Made by a program: the position numbers and the translations under genes. The notes below the pieces were generated by a model. That model had not been told where the DNA came from and did not search any database. It was given only the letters and a program-made list of their open reading frames with translations. A stretch of DNA of 64,000 nt from SSF53 sp036170535 (lineage in GTDB: Bacteria; Spirochaetota; Leptospiria; Leptospirales; Leptonemataceae), in assembly GCA_036170535.1 (NCBI GenBank), contig JAVHPJ010000242.1, forward strand, positions 1-64,000, given 5' to 3'. Below, piece by piece: positions 33,101-41,481 of the stretch (positions are counted from its first letter, which is position 1; each line of letters opens with the position of its first letter).

Positions 33101-35542
33101 AAAGTGACGGTCGGCGCGCGGCAGATCATTCAGCAGGTAATAGGTTTGGCCCAGTTCCAGATTGGTTTGAATGTAGAGTTCGTAGCGGATTTCGAGCGCG
33201 TTGGCGGGCAAGAGGTCCAGCGCGATACCGAAAAAACGCAGCGCCTCGTCGTAGGCCGTGGCGTGTTTCGCCTTGCGCCCGGCGGCGAAGTTCCATTCCG
33301 CCAGTTCAATGCGGCGCTGCGCATCGTCTTCCAGATCGCGACCCACATCGAGATGATTCGCGATTTCGATGATGCGCTCGTCGCGTTCTTCGTGCGAAAG
33401 TCCGTCCAGATACGTGCGGCCGATGCGCAGGTGCAGTTCCATGCGCTCGTCTTCGCGCAGGAGCGCGTAGGCCGCCTGCTGCACGCGATCGTGCGCAAAA
33501 CGCAGGCTCAGTTGCGCCGCGGATTCCGGGTCGGTTGCAGCATATTTGTAGCTGCTGTCGCCGGGAATCAACAGGCCCTCAGCGATCGGCGCGGAGAGCC
33601 GGCGGATTACGTTCGCGGGAGCGTCGGCCAGCGCCAGACTGAAGAGGCGCAGATTAAAGCGCGCGCCCATGCATGCGGCGAGCTTTAACAAATAGCGCAC
33701 ATCGTCGCTGAAACGTCCCAGCTTCTCTACGAGCAGGGCGACCACGTCGCCGGACATGCCGCGCGCCTGGATCTCGGCCATGTCCCAGGTCCATTCGCGT
33801 CGGTCTTGATCAAAGCGAATCAACTCCGACTCGCACAGGTTCTTGAGCAGTTCGCCGATAAAGAACGGATTGCCTTCGGTTTTCTGAAAGACGAATTGGG
33901 TGAGGTCTTCCGCCGCGCCGGCTTTTTTGTAAAATGCGTCCTGGATCAGACGACCGGCGTCCGACAGGCGCAAGGGCGCGAGCGTGAGCGACTCGACCGG
34001 CGCCTGCATATTGCGCAGTTCCTCGAGCAAATGCGCCAGCGGATGAACCTCGTTCACTTCGTTGTCGCGGTACGCGCCGAATATTAAGAGATGCCCGCTG
34101 TCCGGATCGGTTAAAAGGGCCTTGAGCAACGCCAGCGTTGCGCGATCGGCCCACTGTAAATCGTCCAGGAATAAAACGAGCGGATGATCGGCGCGTGCGA
34201 GGGCGCGGATAAAACTGCGAAACACATGAAAGAAGCGATTTTGCGATTCGGTCGGCGAAAGTTCCGGCAGGGGCGCCTGCTCGCCCACGATCAATTCCAA
34301 CTCCGGAATCAGATCGATCAATGCCTGACCGTTCATGCCGAAGGATTCCACGAGCCGATCGCGCCATTGCTTGATGCGGGCCTCGTTTTCCGTGAGCGCG
34401 GAACGCACCCATTCGGAAAGCGCTTGAATGAGCGCGCTGAAGGGAACGTCGCGTTTGAACTGATCGAATTTTCCCGCGACGAAGACGCCCCCGCTTTTAG
34501 CAATCGGCTTATGAATTTCGTTAATCAGCGCGGACTTGCCGACGCCGGAATGTCCGGCGATGAGCATGAGTCGACGTTCGCCCTGCGTAATCTTTCCAAA
34601 GACGCCGAAGAGTCGATCAATCTCGCGTTCGCGACCGTAGAGCTTCTGCGGCAGTTGAAACGCGTCTGAAAAATCGTGAGCGCCCGGGGCGAATTCGGAA
34701 ATCGCGCCGCTCGCGCTCAGTTCGTCAAGGCAGCGGTCCAGATCCGCGATCAGTCCGGCCGCGCTCAGATAGCGTTCTTCTGCCGTCTTGGCCAGCAGCT
34801 TTAATACGATGCGCTGCACGCTGGGCGGAACTTGCGCTCCATTTGCGCTGTGCGCGGGCGAGGCGGGCGGACGGGCGATATGGTTATGCACCATTTCAAG
34901 CGCATCGTCCGTGCGAAACGGCGGCGCGCCGGTTAACATTTCGTAATAGGTAGCGCCCAGGGAATAAAAGTCCGTGCGGTAGTCGATCTGGCGATTCATG
35001 CGGCCCGTTTGCTCGGGAGACATGTAAGCAAGCGTGCCTTCGAGGCGTCCCGGCGCATCCACTGCCGCGCTTTCGCGCGCGATGCGGGTGGAGATGCCGA
35101 AGTCGATGAAACGCGTCGTCTGGCCGTCCGGCGCGATTACCACGTTCTGCGGTTTAATATCTTTATGAATTACGCCGCGCCGGTGAATCTGATCCAGCGC
35201 ACGTGCGAGGGAGACGGCCAGCTTGAGAAAACGATCCAGTCCGAGTTGCTCGCGGTGCAGCAGCTCCGCAAGCGACTCGCCGCCGACGTCTTCGTAGACG
35301 AGTGCGAAGCCGTTGCTGCAGGGTTCGAGCGCGTAGTAGCGGAGCGCGCCAGCCGCATCCAGCGCGGCGCCAATTTCATATTCGCGACGCAGGCGCGCCG
35401 CCTCGCTGCGCGCTGGATGGCGCTGGCGCAGCATCTTAATAAGCACGGGCGCGTTATCGCGCAGGCGCGTCGCGCGGACCACGACCGAGCTTTTGCTCGA
35501 GTAAATCTCTGCCGATGTTCGGTAACCCGCAAGTGAAGACAC
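30113..35542 (-). CDS. Giant Ser/Thr kinase - AAA ATPase - GAF - adenylate cyclase
   Basis: An 1809-residue protein started at GTG 35542, giving the family-typical start MSSLAGYRTSAEIY. Domains in order: Ser/Thr kinase (7-270; K36, catalytic HKDIKPQN at 126-133, DFG 147-149), a STAND/AAA_16-type ATPase (about 300-620; P-loop GHSGVGKS at 330-337), a long TPR-like helical region (about 640-1290), a GAF domain (about 1340-1490) and a class III cyclase (about 1555-1740; LFSDIRAFTALSE, DKYIGDAVMALFE, VNLASRLE). A helical C-terminal tail follows. Such proteins, known from leptospires, cyanobacteria and deltaproteobacteria, integrate phosphorylation, ligand binding and cAMP output. All catalytic residues seen are intact, so it is likely functional. 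Inputs and substrates are unknown. Confidence 0.93.
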   Translation of the reverse strand: MSSLAGYRTSAEIYSSKSSVVVRATRLRDNAPVLIKMLRQRHPARSEAARLRREYEIGAALDAAGALRYYALEPCSNGFALVYEDVGGESLAELLHREQLGLDRFLKLAVSLARALDQIHRRGVIHKDIKPQNVVIAPDGQTTRFIDFGISTRIARESAAVDAPGRLEGTLAYMSPEQTGRMNRQIDYRTDFYSLGATYYEMLTGAPPFRTDDALEMVHNHIARPPASPAHSANGAQVPPSVQRIVLKLLAKTAEERYLSAAGLIADLDRCLDELSASGAISEFAPGAHDFSDAFQLPQKLYGREREIDRLFGVFGKITQGERRLMLIAGHSGVGKSALINEIHKPIAKSGGVFVAGKFDQFKRDVPFSALIQALSEWVRSALTENEARIKQWRDRLVESFGMNGQALIDLIPELELIVGEQAPLPELSPTESQNRFFHVFRSFIRALARADHPLVLFLDDLQWADRATLALLKALLTDPDSGHLLIFGAYRDNEVNEVHPLAHLLEELRNMQAPVESLTLAPLRLSDAGRLIQDAFYKKAGAAEDLTQFVFQKTEGNPFFIGELLKNLCESELIRFDQDRREWTWDMAEIQARGMSGDVVALLVEKLGRFSDDVRYLLKLAACMGARFNLRLFSLALADAPANVIRRLSAPIAEGLLIPGDSSYKYAATDPESAAQLSLRFAHDRVQQAAYALLREDERMELHLRIGRTYLDGLSHEERDERIIEIANHLDVGRDLEDDAQRRIELAEWNFAAGRKAKHATAYDEALRFFGIALDLLPANALEIRYELYIQTNLELGQTYYLLNDLPRADRHFEVVLKKARTGLEKLSVYESRIAISTGQNRPEEAVNAGLEAAEALGVKLSRRAGDAVSEILRMRKRIGGRSPESLLNIPPMKDESALAAMKLLMQISLPAFLLSSPLYPRIIARLIELTLDKGLAPPSAFAFCAFGALLAGELDDPTGGATFGRLALDLTEKMNARELRCRSLYLYAAAISHWTSHVSQKEEHLQQAFQSGLDVGDLVYASQCLHLLNATPLWTGYRKLSTTSRSFEKYYNALFKCGQRHALELNNIAWQYLLNLQGDSKSKWRLVGQKFNEEETLQQWRQSGNANGLFYLYFTKASLAALFGSYGHALEFADLAIRYQGAAAGSLAVQMLVFYRALALLGLAAEERSDAKRKHYLDQQAGHYEKLRVWAERSPANFKHLLELIEAEQARVSHDHGLAMDRYDRAIAAARSGGFTLFEGLANELAARYYRSLRKNRFAALYLEDARAAYLACRASARANDIELANQELIRALEAGEWNEETAPRPALETEQGSMTLTAHATAMTVTSSGSSSALDTHTVLKAAAAIAGELHLPELLKSMMRIVMENAGAQRGALVLEKDGRLLVEAEGEITRQEAAVMLSTPLEEAKHLPASIIHYAARTRQPVVLHDAANEGAYREDPCVAENQTRSALARPIILQGKLIGVLYLENNSAPGAFSPERQDALNILSGQIASALENARLYSNLEAALEQERLARSAERELNRAATLFVPTELLSTLGLKSIADVTLGQNIQREMTVLFSDIRAFTALSEQMTPEENFRFINSYLSRVGPAIRQHRGFIDKYIGDAVMALFETADDALGGAIAMQKSLADYNDQRARAGYRPVETGIGLNTGELMLGMIGEATRVQGTVISDAVNLASRLESLTKVYGAPIIVSGAAYERLKTPPAVQFRLLDRVQVKGKKAPAILYEALSAGLRDADAKLATLTEFEQAVQLYTEQRFRDASEAFATVLDRNPHDLASAMYRDRCDKLARSGVPADWKGVVVMRNK

Positions 35543-35709
35543 GATATAGAGACCCGACGCGTGGATTCAAATATTGGCGAGCCGAAATTGATCCGACGTT
35601 AGTTTTTCGCTATTTCCCTGGCGACGCCCGGGAAAAAAAATTCGAACCTGCGCCCGCGCTTATTCGTCGCGGGTTTCCGCCGCCGACCGGGACGGCCGTA
35701 CGTTAAAGT

Positions 35710-36801
35710 TCACGGCGTCGGGCTGCGACACGCCTCGAAGTAATCTGCTGAAACTGCGGCGCCCCGCGGCCAGGACTCTCCGCCGCGCTGGATGCTTTCT
35801 CCGCGCACGGCGTTCAGGAGCGCGGCTTGAAACGCAATCAGGTAACATGCGCGCCGTTCGAGTTCGTTTTGCGCATCGGGCTTGAGTTTTTCACAAATTT
35901 CCCGACCCAGAGTATTCAGGCGTGCGCGGTTCACGGCGTCTGCGCCGGCCAGATCAAAAACCTTGTTCCAGGGCGCGCCAAGTCCATACAGGGGCGCCGC
36001 GCCCGCGCGTTCGCCGCCGCTGTACAGGCGACAACGCGCGGAATCCAGCTCGGGCGCGAGCAGCGCGTAGCAACGATCAAAACTGATTGTCGCGCGCGCC
36101 GCCGGCGCGCCAGAGGCCGGCGCATAGCAGGCTTGAAATCCGGCCTGCGATTTAAGCCGTTCAAACGTCGCATTCATGCCGCAGGGCGCCGTGCGCGCCA
36201 CGCTGGCGCGGTCCTGCGATCCGCTGGCGTATTGCACCGAGGCGCCGCCCGTTTCCAGAATGCTATGTTCGGCGCTGGACTGACGCTCGCGCACCGCATA
36301 CCAGGCAAGGCGTCCTTCTTCTTCGCCCGAGATGATCTTGACGCGCGCGCCGGGGAATTCCGCCGCGAGCGCAGCTTGCAGGCCGGATGTGCGCGCCTCT
36401 CGGTCAGCGGCCGGCAGTGCGCGAAAGCCGCCGGTGCCGAGCAGCGCGGCGCCCCGTATGCGTGCGCGCGTTTCGGCGGGCAGTTCGCGCAGCGCATCGC
36501 GTACGACGGCCAGCGCTCGTTCGGGCGGCAGCGCGGCCAGGCCGCCTTCGGCCGGCACCGCGCGACACGCGCCGGCTTCCGCCTGGCCCGTAGCGGCGGC
36601 GCGCCCGGCCGGCGCCCGACAAATACAGGCGGAGTTTTCGCAAACGCGAGTCACGCCGAAGAGGCACAGCCGCGAACCGGAGGAACCGGCGTCGAGGACA
36701 AGATGCAGCGGCCCGGGCGGCGGGGCCAGGTCGGCGGCGCAGGCTGCGGCCGCTGCGCACAGCAGCACGCCCAGGGCCAGGCTTCGCAGGCTCGCGTTCA
36801 T
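35710..36801 (-). CDS. GDA1/CD39-like apyrase (nucleoside di/triphosphatase), exported
   Basis: A 363-residue protein with an N-terminal signal and a possible lipobox at Cys21 (LLCAAAAAC). All apyrase-conserved regions can be read: ACR1 DAGSSGSR (37-44), ACR2 LLGTGGFRAL (120-129), ACR3 IISGEEEGRLAW (157-168) and ACR4 ILETGGASVQYA (181-192), then a Cys-containing second lobe. This is the ASKHA-fold pattern of ecto-nucleoside triphosphate diphosphohydrolases, which hydrolyse extracellular NTPs and NDPs. Bacterial copies are rare; those known from Legionella are secreted. Ppx/GppA exopolyphosphatases share the fold and are an alternative reading. The ATG overlaps the stop of the kinase-like gene (ATGA), so they are one operon. 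Confidence 0.78.
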   Translation of the reverse strand: MNASLRSLALGVLLCAAAAACAADLAPPPGPLHLVLDAGSSGSRLCLFGVTRVCENSACICRAPAGRAAATGQAEAGACRAVPAEGGLAALPPERALAVVRDALRELPAETRARIRGAALLGTGGFRALPAADREARTSGLQAALAAEFPGARVKIISGEEEGRLAWYAVRERQSSAEHSILETGGASVQYASGSQDRASVARTAPCGMNATFERLKSQAGFQACYAPASGAPAARATISFDRCYALLAPELDSARCRLYSGGERAGAAPLYGLGAPWNKVFDLAGADAVNRARLNTLGREICEKLKPDAQNELERRACYLIAFQAALLNAVRGESIQRGGESWPRGAAVSADYFEACRSPTP

Positions 36802-38243
36802 CGGCCGGACTCCGCACCGTGCGCGGCAGGCCGGGCGTCGCGGCCGCCGTGCAGCGCGAGGTTCGGGACTTCGGCGTCCCCGGCGCCCAGCGACGGTTCC
36901 GCCCGGCGATCCGCCAGGCGCAGACGGAGGCGAATGCCGCCGCGCGGGCCTGCGGCGGTTGTGAGTTCCACCCGGTCGAAAAAGTAGCGCAGTCGTTTAC
37001 GCACGGTTTCAAGAGCGCGCGCCAGTTTTTCCGGAGTCTGCTGGGAACTCCGATCAAAGACCAGCACCTCAAGGCGCGCGTCCCGCAGGCGCGCAAGTAC
37101 GCGCAGCGGGGCGGACGATTCGCGCGCAAAGGCGCTGCGTTTCAGGCTTTCGGCGACGAGCGGTTGCAGGGAAAACGGCGGGATCAATTGGGCGTCCGGC
37201 TGACCGCGCATGCGAAAGCGGACGCTCGGCCGGCCCTCGGCGCGGCCCGCCGCAACTGCTGCGTACTTTTGAAGAAAGTTCCATTCAGCCTCGAATGGAA
37301 TCAGCGCATGGTCCGCCCATTGCACAAAAAAACGATAATTCTCGCCGAGCGCAAGTATTGCGTCTTCGGCCTGACGGATGCGACCGCGCGCCAGCATAAC
37401 ATTAATCAAATTTAAAGAGTTGAGCAGAAAGTGCGGACTCATCCGTTCCTGCAAGGCTGCGAGTTTGGCCAGTTCCAGTTCGGCGTTTCGGGCGCGCAGC
37501 TGAGCTTCCGCGCCGGTACGGCGGTTCAGCTCCGTCTCCACGCGCAATTCGATCTCATCAATCGTGCGCAGGCGCGCCTGGGCCAGTCGCTCCACGCGCC
37601 CGCGTGCGCGGGCGAGTCGGCGGGCGTGCAGCTGATTGGTTTGAATGACTGCGAGCAGAAAGAGTATGAACATAATGGCCACCAGCGCGTACATGAGCGG
37701 TCGCACCATGTCGCCCTGTTCGTCGCTAAGCGTGCGCCAGCCGGCGCTTGCGTTTTCGAGCGGGATCGCCAGCAGCATGGCAACTATAGTGATGCCAAAG
37801 GCCGCGGCGAGCTGACGTTTCTGTTGCGGCGAGTAGAGCAGAATCGGCGCAAACAGCATGATGCAAAAATAAACGGCGGCGCCGGACTCTTCGCCGGTGA
37901 GACAGACTCCGACCACCACATGCAGGTTGCCCCAGAGCATATAGAACAAACTGGCCGCCGCGTGCCGACCGCGCTTATTGAGCCAGGGGCCAACTGCATA
38001 TCCGACGCCCATGATGGCGGACGCCACTGCGGCAGTCGGCAATCCAATCCAGTACGTAAAGGCGACATACGGTATCTCTCCCACGAGCGTGAGCAGGAAG
38101 ATCTGATTGGCGAAACGTATGCAGCGCTTTTGATCCAGATCGCGCACGCGGGCTGCGCCCAGATCAAACACGCGCGAGAGCTGTCGCGCAAGGACGCGCA
38201 AGGCGGCCAGGAAACTGTCAGCGATCGAACGTGAGGAGATCAT
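36798..38243 (-). CDS. LytS-type sensor kinase with degenerate ATP-binding domain
   Basis: Started at ATG 38243 (MISSRSIADSF...), giving 481 residues; the frame is open to 38636 but would overlap the divergent cyclase gene. It has about six membrane helices (25-185), a coiled coil (about 195-240), and a His_kinase domain with the phospho-acceptor region RMSPHFLLNSLNLINVMLARG. The C-terminal ATP-binding part keeps PPFSLQPLVAESLK but has lost the N-box Asn (ESLK in place of ENAIK) and has no DxGxG or GxGLxN box. It may therefore signal without kinase activity. It is in an operon with the apyrase-like gene and divergent from the 7TM cyclase. An ATG at 38372 is an alternative start. Confidence 0.78.
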   Translation of the reverse strand: MISSRSIADSFLAALRVLARQLSRVFDLGAARVRDLDQKRCIRFANQIFLLTLVGEIPYVAFTYWIGLPTAAVASAIMGVGYAVGPWLNKRGRHAAASLFYMLWGNLHVVVGVCLTGEESGAAVYFCIMLFAPILLYSPQQKRQLAAAFGITIVAMLLAIPLENASAGWRTLSDEQGDMVRPLMYALVAIMFILFLLAVIQTNQLHARRLARARGRVERLAQARLRTIDEIELRVETELNRRTGAEAQLRARNAELELAKLAALQERMSPHFLLNSLNLINVMLARGRIRQAEDAILALGENYRFFVQWADHALIPFEAEWNFLQKYAAVAAGRAEGRPSVRFRMRGQPDAQLIPPFSLQPLVAESLKRSAFARESSAPLRVLARLRDARLEVLVFDRSSQQTPEKLARALETVRKRLRYFFDRVELTTAAGPRGGIRLRLRLADRRAEPSLGAGDAEVPNLALHGGRDARPAAHGAESGR

Positions 38244-38258
38244 ATTTTTGCGCCCGTA

Positions 38259-38274
38259 GACGACAATTGCCGTC
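38259..38274. promoter_or_regulatory. Near-palindrome in the divergent kinase/cyclase region
   Basis: GACGACAATTGCCGTC is symmetric at 14 of 16 positions around CAATTG and lies 16 bp upstream of the kinase-like ATG. It is a candidate operator for one or both divergent genes; no regulator is assigned. Confidence 0.3.
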
Positions 38275-38415
38275 TTGTTTCGCTCAAGGCCGGAACTCAA
38301 GCAATACTTTTTAACGGGTAAAACGCAGTATTGCACGCAACCCGTGCGCGCGAAATAAGTTAGGGACTGCATTTTTAATTGATAATTGCCGCGCCCTGCG
38401 CCTTTGTTGGGCGCT

Positions 38416-40509
38416 GTGCGGCTTCGATTCTTCGCTTCATGTTTCAGTCTGGCCGCGACGGCGCTGTTCTTCGGCGCCGGGCCGGTCTTTGCAGAGGACG
38501 CCCCCCTGCTGAATACGCGCGGCCCCGCGCTGTTTCGGGCCGGCGATTCGCCGCTGGCGCCGGACGGGGCGCCGCAGTGGACCCGCGAGGACTGCCAGCG
38601 CGACGGACGCTGGATGCCGGACCCCTCGGCGCGCAAGCCTGCGACCGGCGTATTCTGGGTTTGTTTGCCCCTGCCGGAGTTTGTGAATCTGCGCAGTCCG
38701 GCCCTGTATGCCTCCGGTTTGCGCGGCGGACTCGAAGTGTATGTCGCAGGTCGCCGGCTGCTGCGCCGCGGATGGCCGACGGACGACGAACCGTATGACT
38801 TTTTTCGACTGCAATCCTTGATCGTACCCTTGCCGGCCGCCGCTTCCGGCGGCTACGCCTATCTGCGAGTTTATCCGATGGATCGCGCGCCGCGCGCTCT
38901 GGATACAATCGGCATCGGCGAAGAGCGGAGGCTGGCGGAGCTTGCGCTGCGCTCGCAAATGGATCTGCCCTTGATTGGCGCGATCGCGCTCTTTATCGGC
39001 GCGCTCTCCGCGTTTTTCGGCATCGCGCATGCCGGTCGGCGGCGGTTGCTGGGTTCCTTTGGCGTCTTCGGAATTTCGATCGGCGTATTTTGCCTGGCGG
39101 TGAGCGGAGCGCCGGCGGCCCTGCTGGGCGGTCAGGCTCTGTGGTCGGTGGCGGCGTTTATCGGTCTGGCGCTCTCGCCGGCCGCGCTGACTGTCTTTAA
39201 TGATCGGCTCCTGTTCCGCGAACGCAACCGCACGCTGCAGTTTGTCTGGCGCGTGCATCTTGCCCAGGGCGCAGTGTTCGCCGCCGCCTTCGCCCTCTAC
39301 GGCCTCAAGGCTTTGCCTTATCTGACCGTGTCGCTGTTTTGCACCCTGCTCTTAACTCACGCGACGCTGGTTACGCTGACGGTGCGCGACGCGCAGGCCG
39401 GTCGCGGCGGTTCGGCGGTGTACGCGGGCGGCCTGTTTTTGTTCGCCGCCCTGTCTATTTACGATATCGCGGCCGGCTGGTTCGGCCTCCTGCCCTGGAT
39501 ACGTTATACATTTCACTGGGGGCTCGCCGGCCTGCTGTGTTCGTTGGCCTACGTACTCGAACGACGTCTGACGCTCGCAAGCGAAGCCCTGCGCGACTAC
39601 GCCGCCGAGCTGGAGAGCGCCAACCGGGATTTGAACGGACTGAACAAGGCGTATGGACGTTTTGTGCCGCGCGAATTTCTGCAGTTTTTGAAGCGTAAGA
39701 GCATTCTTGACGTGCAATTGGGCGACAACGTGGAGATGGAGCTGTCGCTTTTGGTGACCGACATTCACAGCTTTACCACGCTCACCGAACGCATGACGCC
39801 TAAAGAAAACTTCGATTTTGTTAACTCATATTTTGGAAAAGTGGGGCCCATCATTCGCTCCAATCACGGATTCATCGCAAAATATACCGGCGACGGACTC
39901 ATGGCGCTGTTCCCGGGTCGGCCGGAAGACGCGCTGAACGCCGCGCTCACGCTTCAGAAGGAAATGATTGCATACAACAGTGATCGCATAAGCCGCGATC
40001 GCGAACCGATTCGTACGGGAATCGGCGTGCATACCGGCGTGGTGCGTTTGGGCACCGTAGGCGACGGCGAACGCATGCAGGGCGACGTGATGGCGGACGC
40101 CGCAAACCTGGCTTCGCGTCTGGAGTCGCTAACGCGGCGCTACGGCGCATTGATTGTCATGTCGGAACGCACCTTTCAGATGCTTGAGGAATCGGACCGG
40201 TACCAGACGCGCCTGCTGGATATTGTGCGCGTAAAGGGCAAGTCCCAGCCGGTGGCGGTGATTGAACTGCTGGCCCCCGAAGCGGATGAAAACGCGGACA
40301 AAAAAATCGCCACGCGCGAGGATTTTAAGAACGGATTGGCCCTCTACATGCAACGCGAATTTCCCCAGGCCTGCGATCAGTTCCAGCGCGTTATCGATTT
40401 TAATCCGGACGATAGCGCGGCTCGCATCTACTACGACCGTGCTTTATCGTACGCGATGTACGGTCCGCCGCCGGACTGGGAACCGGTGGAAGCGCTCGAT
40501 TCGAAGTAG
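38416..40509 (+). CDS. 7TM-DISM-type membrane adenylate cyclase
   Basis: Using GTG 38416 gives about 697 residues beginning MRLRFFASCFSLAATALFFG, a signal peptide ending near FA-EDAPL; a TTG at 38386 would add 10 but coincides with a -10-like GATAAT (38381-38386). An extracytoplasmic beta-sandwich (about 25-160) is followed by seven membrane helices (about 180-380), a coiled linker and a class III cyclase domain (about 440-600). The cyclase has LLVTDIHSFTTLTERM, AKYTGDGLMALFPG and ADAANLASRLE, with all catalytic residues and an adenine-type Lys. The C-terminus has a TPR-like tail. This matches 7TMR-DISM receptors coupled to a cyclase; the ligand is probably a carbohydrate or nucleoside but unproven. 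A STAS gene follows. Confidence 0.88.
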   Translation: MRLRFFASCFSLAATALFFGAGPVFAEDAPLLNTRGPALFRAGDSPLAPDGAPQWTREDCQRDGRWMPDPSARKPATGVFWVCLPLPEFVNLRSPALYASGLRGGLEVYVAGRRLLRRGWPTDDEPYDFFRLQSLIVPLPAAASGGYAYLRVYPMDRAPRALDTIGIGEERRLAELALRSQMDLPLIGAIALFIGALSAFFGIAHAGRRRLLGSFGVFGISIGVFCLAVSGAPAALLGGQALWSVAAFIGLALSPAALTVFNDRLLFRERNRTLQFVWRVHLAQGAVFAAAFALYGLKALPYLTVSLFCTLLLTHATLVTLTVRDAQAGRGGSAVYAGGLFLFAALSIYDIAAGWFGLLPWIRYTFHWGLAGLLCSLAYVLERRLTLASEALRDYAAELESANRDLNGLNKAYGRFVPREFLQFLKRKSILDVQLGDNVEMELSLLVTDIHSFTTLTERMTPKENFDFVNSYFGKVGPIIRSNHGFIAKYTGDGLMALFPGRPEDALNAALTLQKEMIAYNSDRISRDREPIRTGIGVHTGVVRLGTVGDGERMQGDVMADAANLASRLESLTRRYGALIVMSERTFQMLEESDRYQTRLLDIVRVKGKSQPVAVIELLAPEADENADKKIATREDFKNGLALYMQREFPQACDQFQRVIDFNPDDSAARIYYDRALSYAMYGPPPDWEPVEALDSK

Positions 40510-40635
40510 TTGATCCTCTGAACACGCCCGCCGCGTCCGGCCTGCCGCGGGCCGCCCGGCGCGGATTACGCTGTTTTCCGTATTTCAGTTTTTCAGAATG
40601 CTCCCTGCGATCGGCGTTTTTTGGATGACGCGGCG

Positions 40636-41025
40636 ATGATTGGCGGCGAGTTCGAACCCGTGTCAGCGGCCCCCCATATGGATCTCGAATTGGTCGCCGC
40701 CGGCGATTGCATTCACCTGAGGCTCCTGGGTCGGCTTGATTTTTCCAGCGCCCTCGATCTGCCCGGTCTCGCCGCGGAGCGGGCGGGCGGATTCGCCGGC
40801 GTGTTAATACTGGATCTGTCGCTATCGCGCCTGATTGATTCAAGCGGCTTCGCCGCATTGCTGCAGTTGCATCGAAGTTGCGAAGAAGCCGGCGGCGCAC
40901 TCTGGCTCGCGGCCCCGCCCAAACACACCCAGCTTGCGCTCAAGATGAGTCGACTCGATCAAGTCTTGCGCGTAAAAGACGATCTTGAAAGCGCATTCGC
41001 CAGCGCAGTGCGCAAACCGATGTAG
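40636..41025 (+). CDS. STAS-domain anti-sigma factor antagonist
   Basis: Started at ATG 40636 (a TTG at 40621 adds five residues), giving 129 residues in a single STAS domain. The conserved site LSRLIDSSGFAALL holds Ser69, the usual target of an anti-sigma kinase and of SpoIIE-type phosphatases, within the strand-turn VLILDLSLSRLIDSSG. Such proteins release a sigma factor or other partner when dephosphorylated. No anti-sigma kinase lies beside it, but the SpoIIE-phosphatase hybrid kinase at 12576-16046 could act on it. It starts 126 bp after the cyclase on the same strand and may form part of its operon. Confidence 0.88.
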   Translation: MIGGEFEPVSAAPHMDLELVAAGDCIHLRLLGRLDFSSALDLPGLAAERAGGFAGVLILDLSLSRLIDSSGFAALLQLHRSCEEAGGALWLAAPPKHTQLALKMSRLDQVLRVKDDLESAFASAVRKPM

Positions 41026-41073
41026 CCCCGATAAACCAGGCGCCGTCCGCTCGCCGCGGCGACTCGCGACGCT

Positions 41074-41475
41074 TCAACCGGCGCTTGCGTGCGTTTCCGC
41101 CAGCCGGAAGGCGCCTTCAATCGCCTCGCGAAACTGGGACATATCCAGGGTCTTCGGCAGCAGTCGAATCATGCCGCAGGCGACCGCGCGTTGCTGATAC
41201 TCCGCGTCGTTGTACGCGCTGCAGCCGAGAACGATCGGGCGTTCATCGCCGGCCTCCGCCAGAATGCGCGCCGTCGCTTCAAAGCCGTCGATGTCCGGCA
41301 GCCATAAGTCCATCAGAATCGCCGCCGGCCGGCGGGTGCGGCAGAATGCGACCGCTTCCAGTCCGGTGGCCGCAGCCGTCGCTTCAATGTCGCAGGCGCG
41401 CGCAACGTACAGAAACGTAGAGCGGATCGCGGAATGATCATCGACGATCAGGAGCAGTCGTTCCCGTTGCGGCAT
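41074..41475 (-). CDS. Stand-alone response-regulator receiver protein
   Basis: A 133-residue CheY-type receiver with acidic pair D12-D13, phospho-acceptor D56 in AAILMDLWLPDIDGF, switch Ser86 in place of Thr, and K108 in LLPKTLD. There is no output domain, so it must act through a protein partner or as a phosphate shuttle. It follows the 139-residue gene after 6 bp on the same strand, so the two form an operon. Candidate kinases in the window lack partner regulators (the PilJ-type kinase at 27496-28839, for example), but there is no specific evidence for a pair. Confidence 0.88.
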   Translation of the reverse strand: MPQRERLLLIVDDHSAIRSTFLYVARACDIEATAAATGLEAVAFCRTRRPAAILMDLWLPDIDGFEATARILAEAGDERPIVLGCSAYNDAEYQQRAVACGMIRLLPKTLDMSQFREAIEGAFRLAETHASAG

Positions 41476-41481
41476 GGGTCC

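Noticed and set aside
38244..38636. Longer N-terminus of the LytS-like kinase (to 38636)
   Set aside because: It would overlap the divergent cyclase gene by more than 200 bp and adds a low-complexity basic leader with no family likeness.
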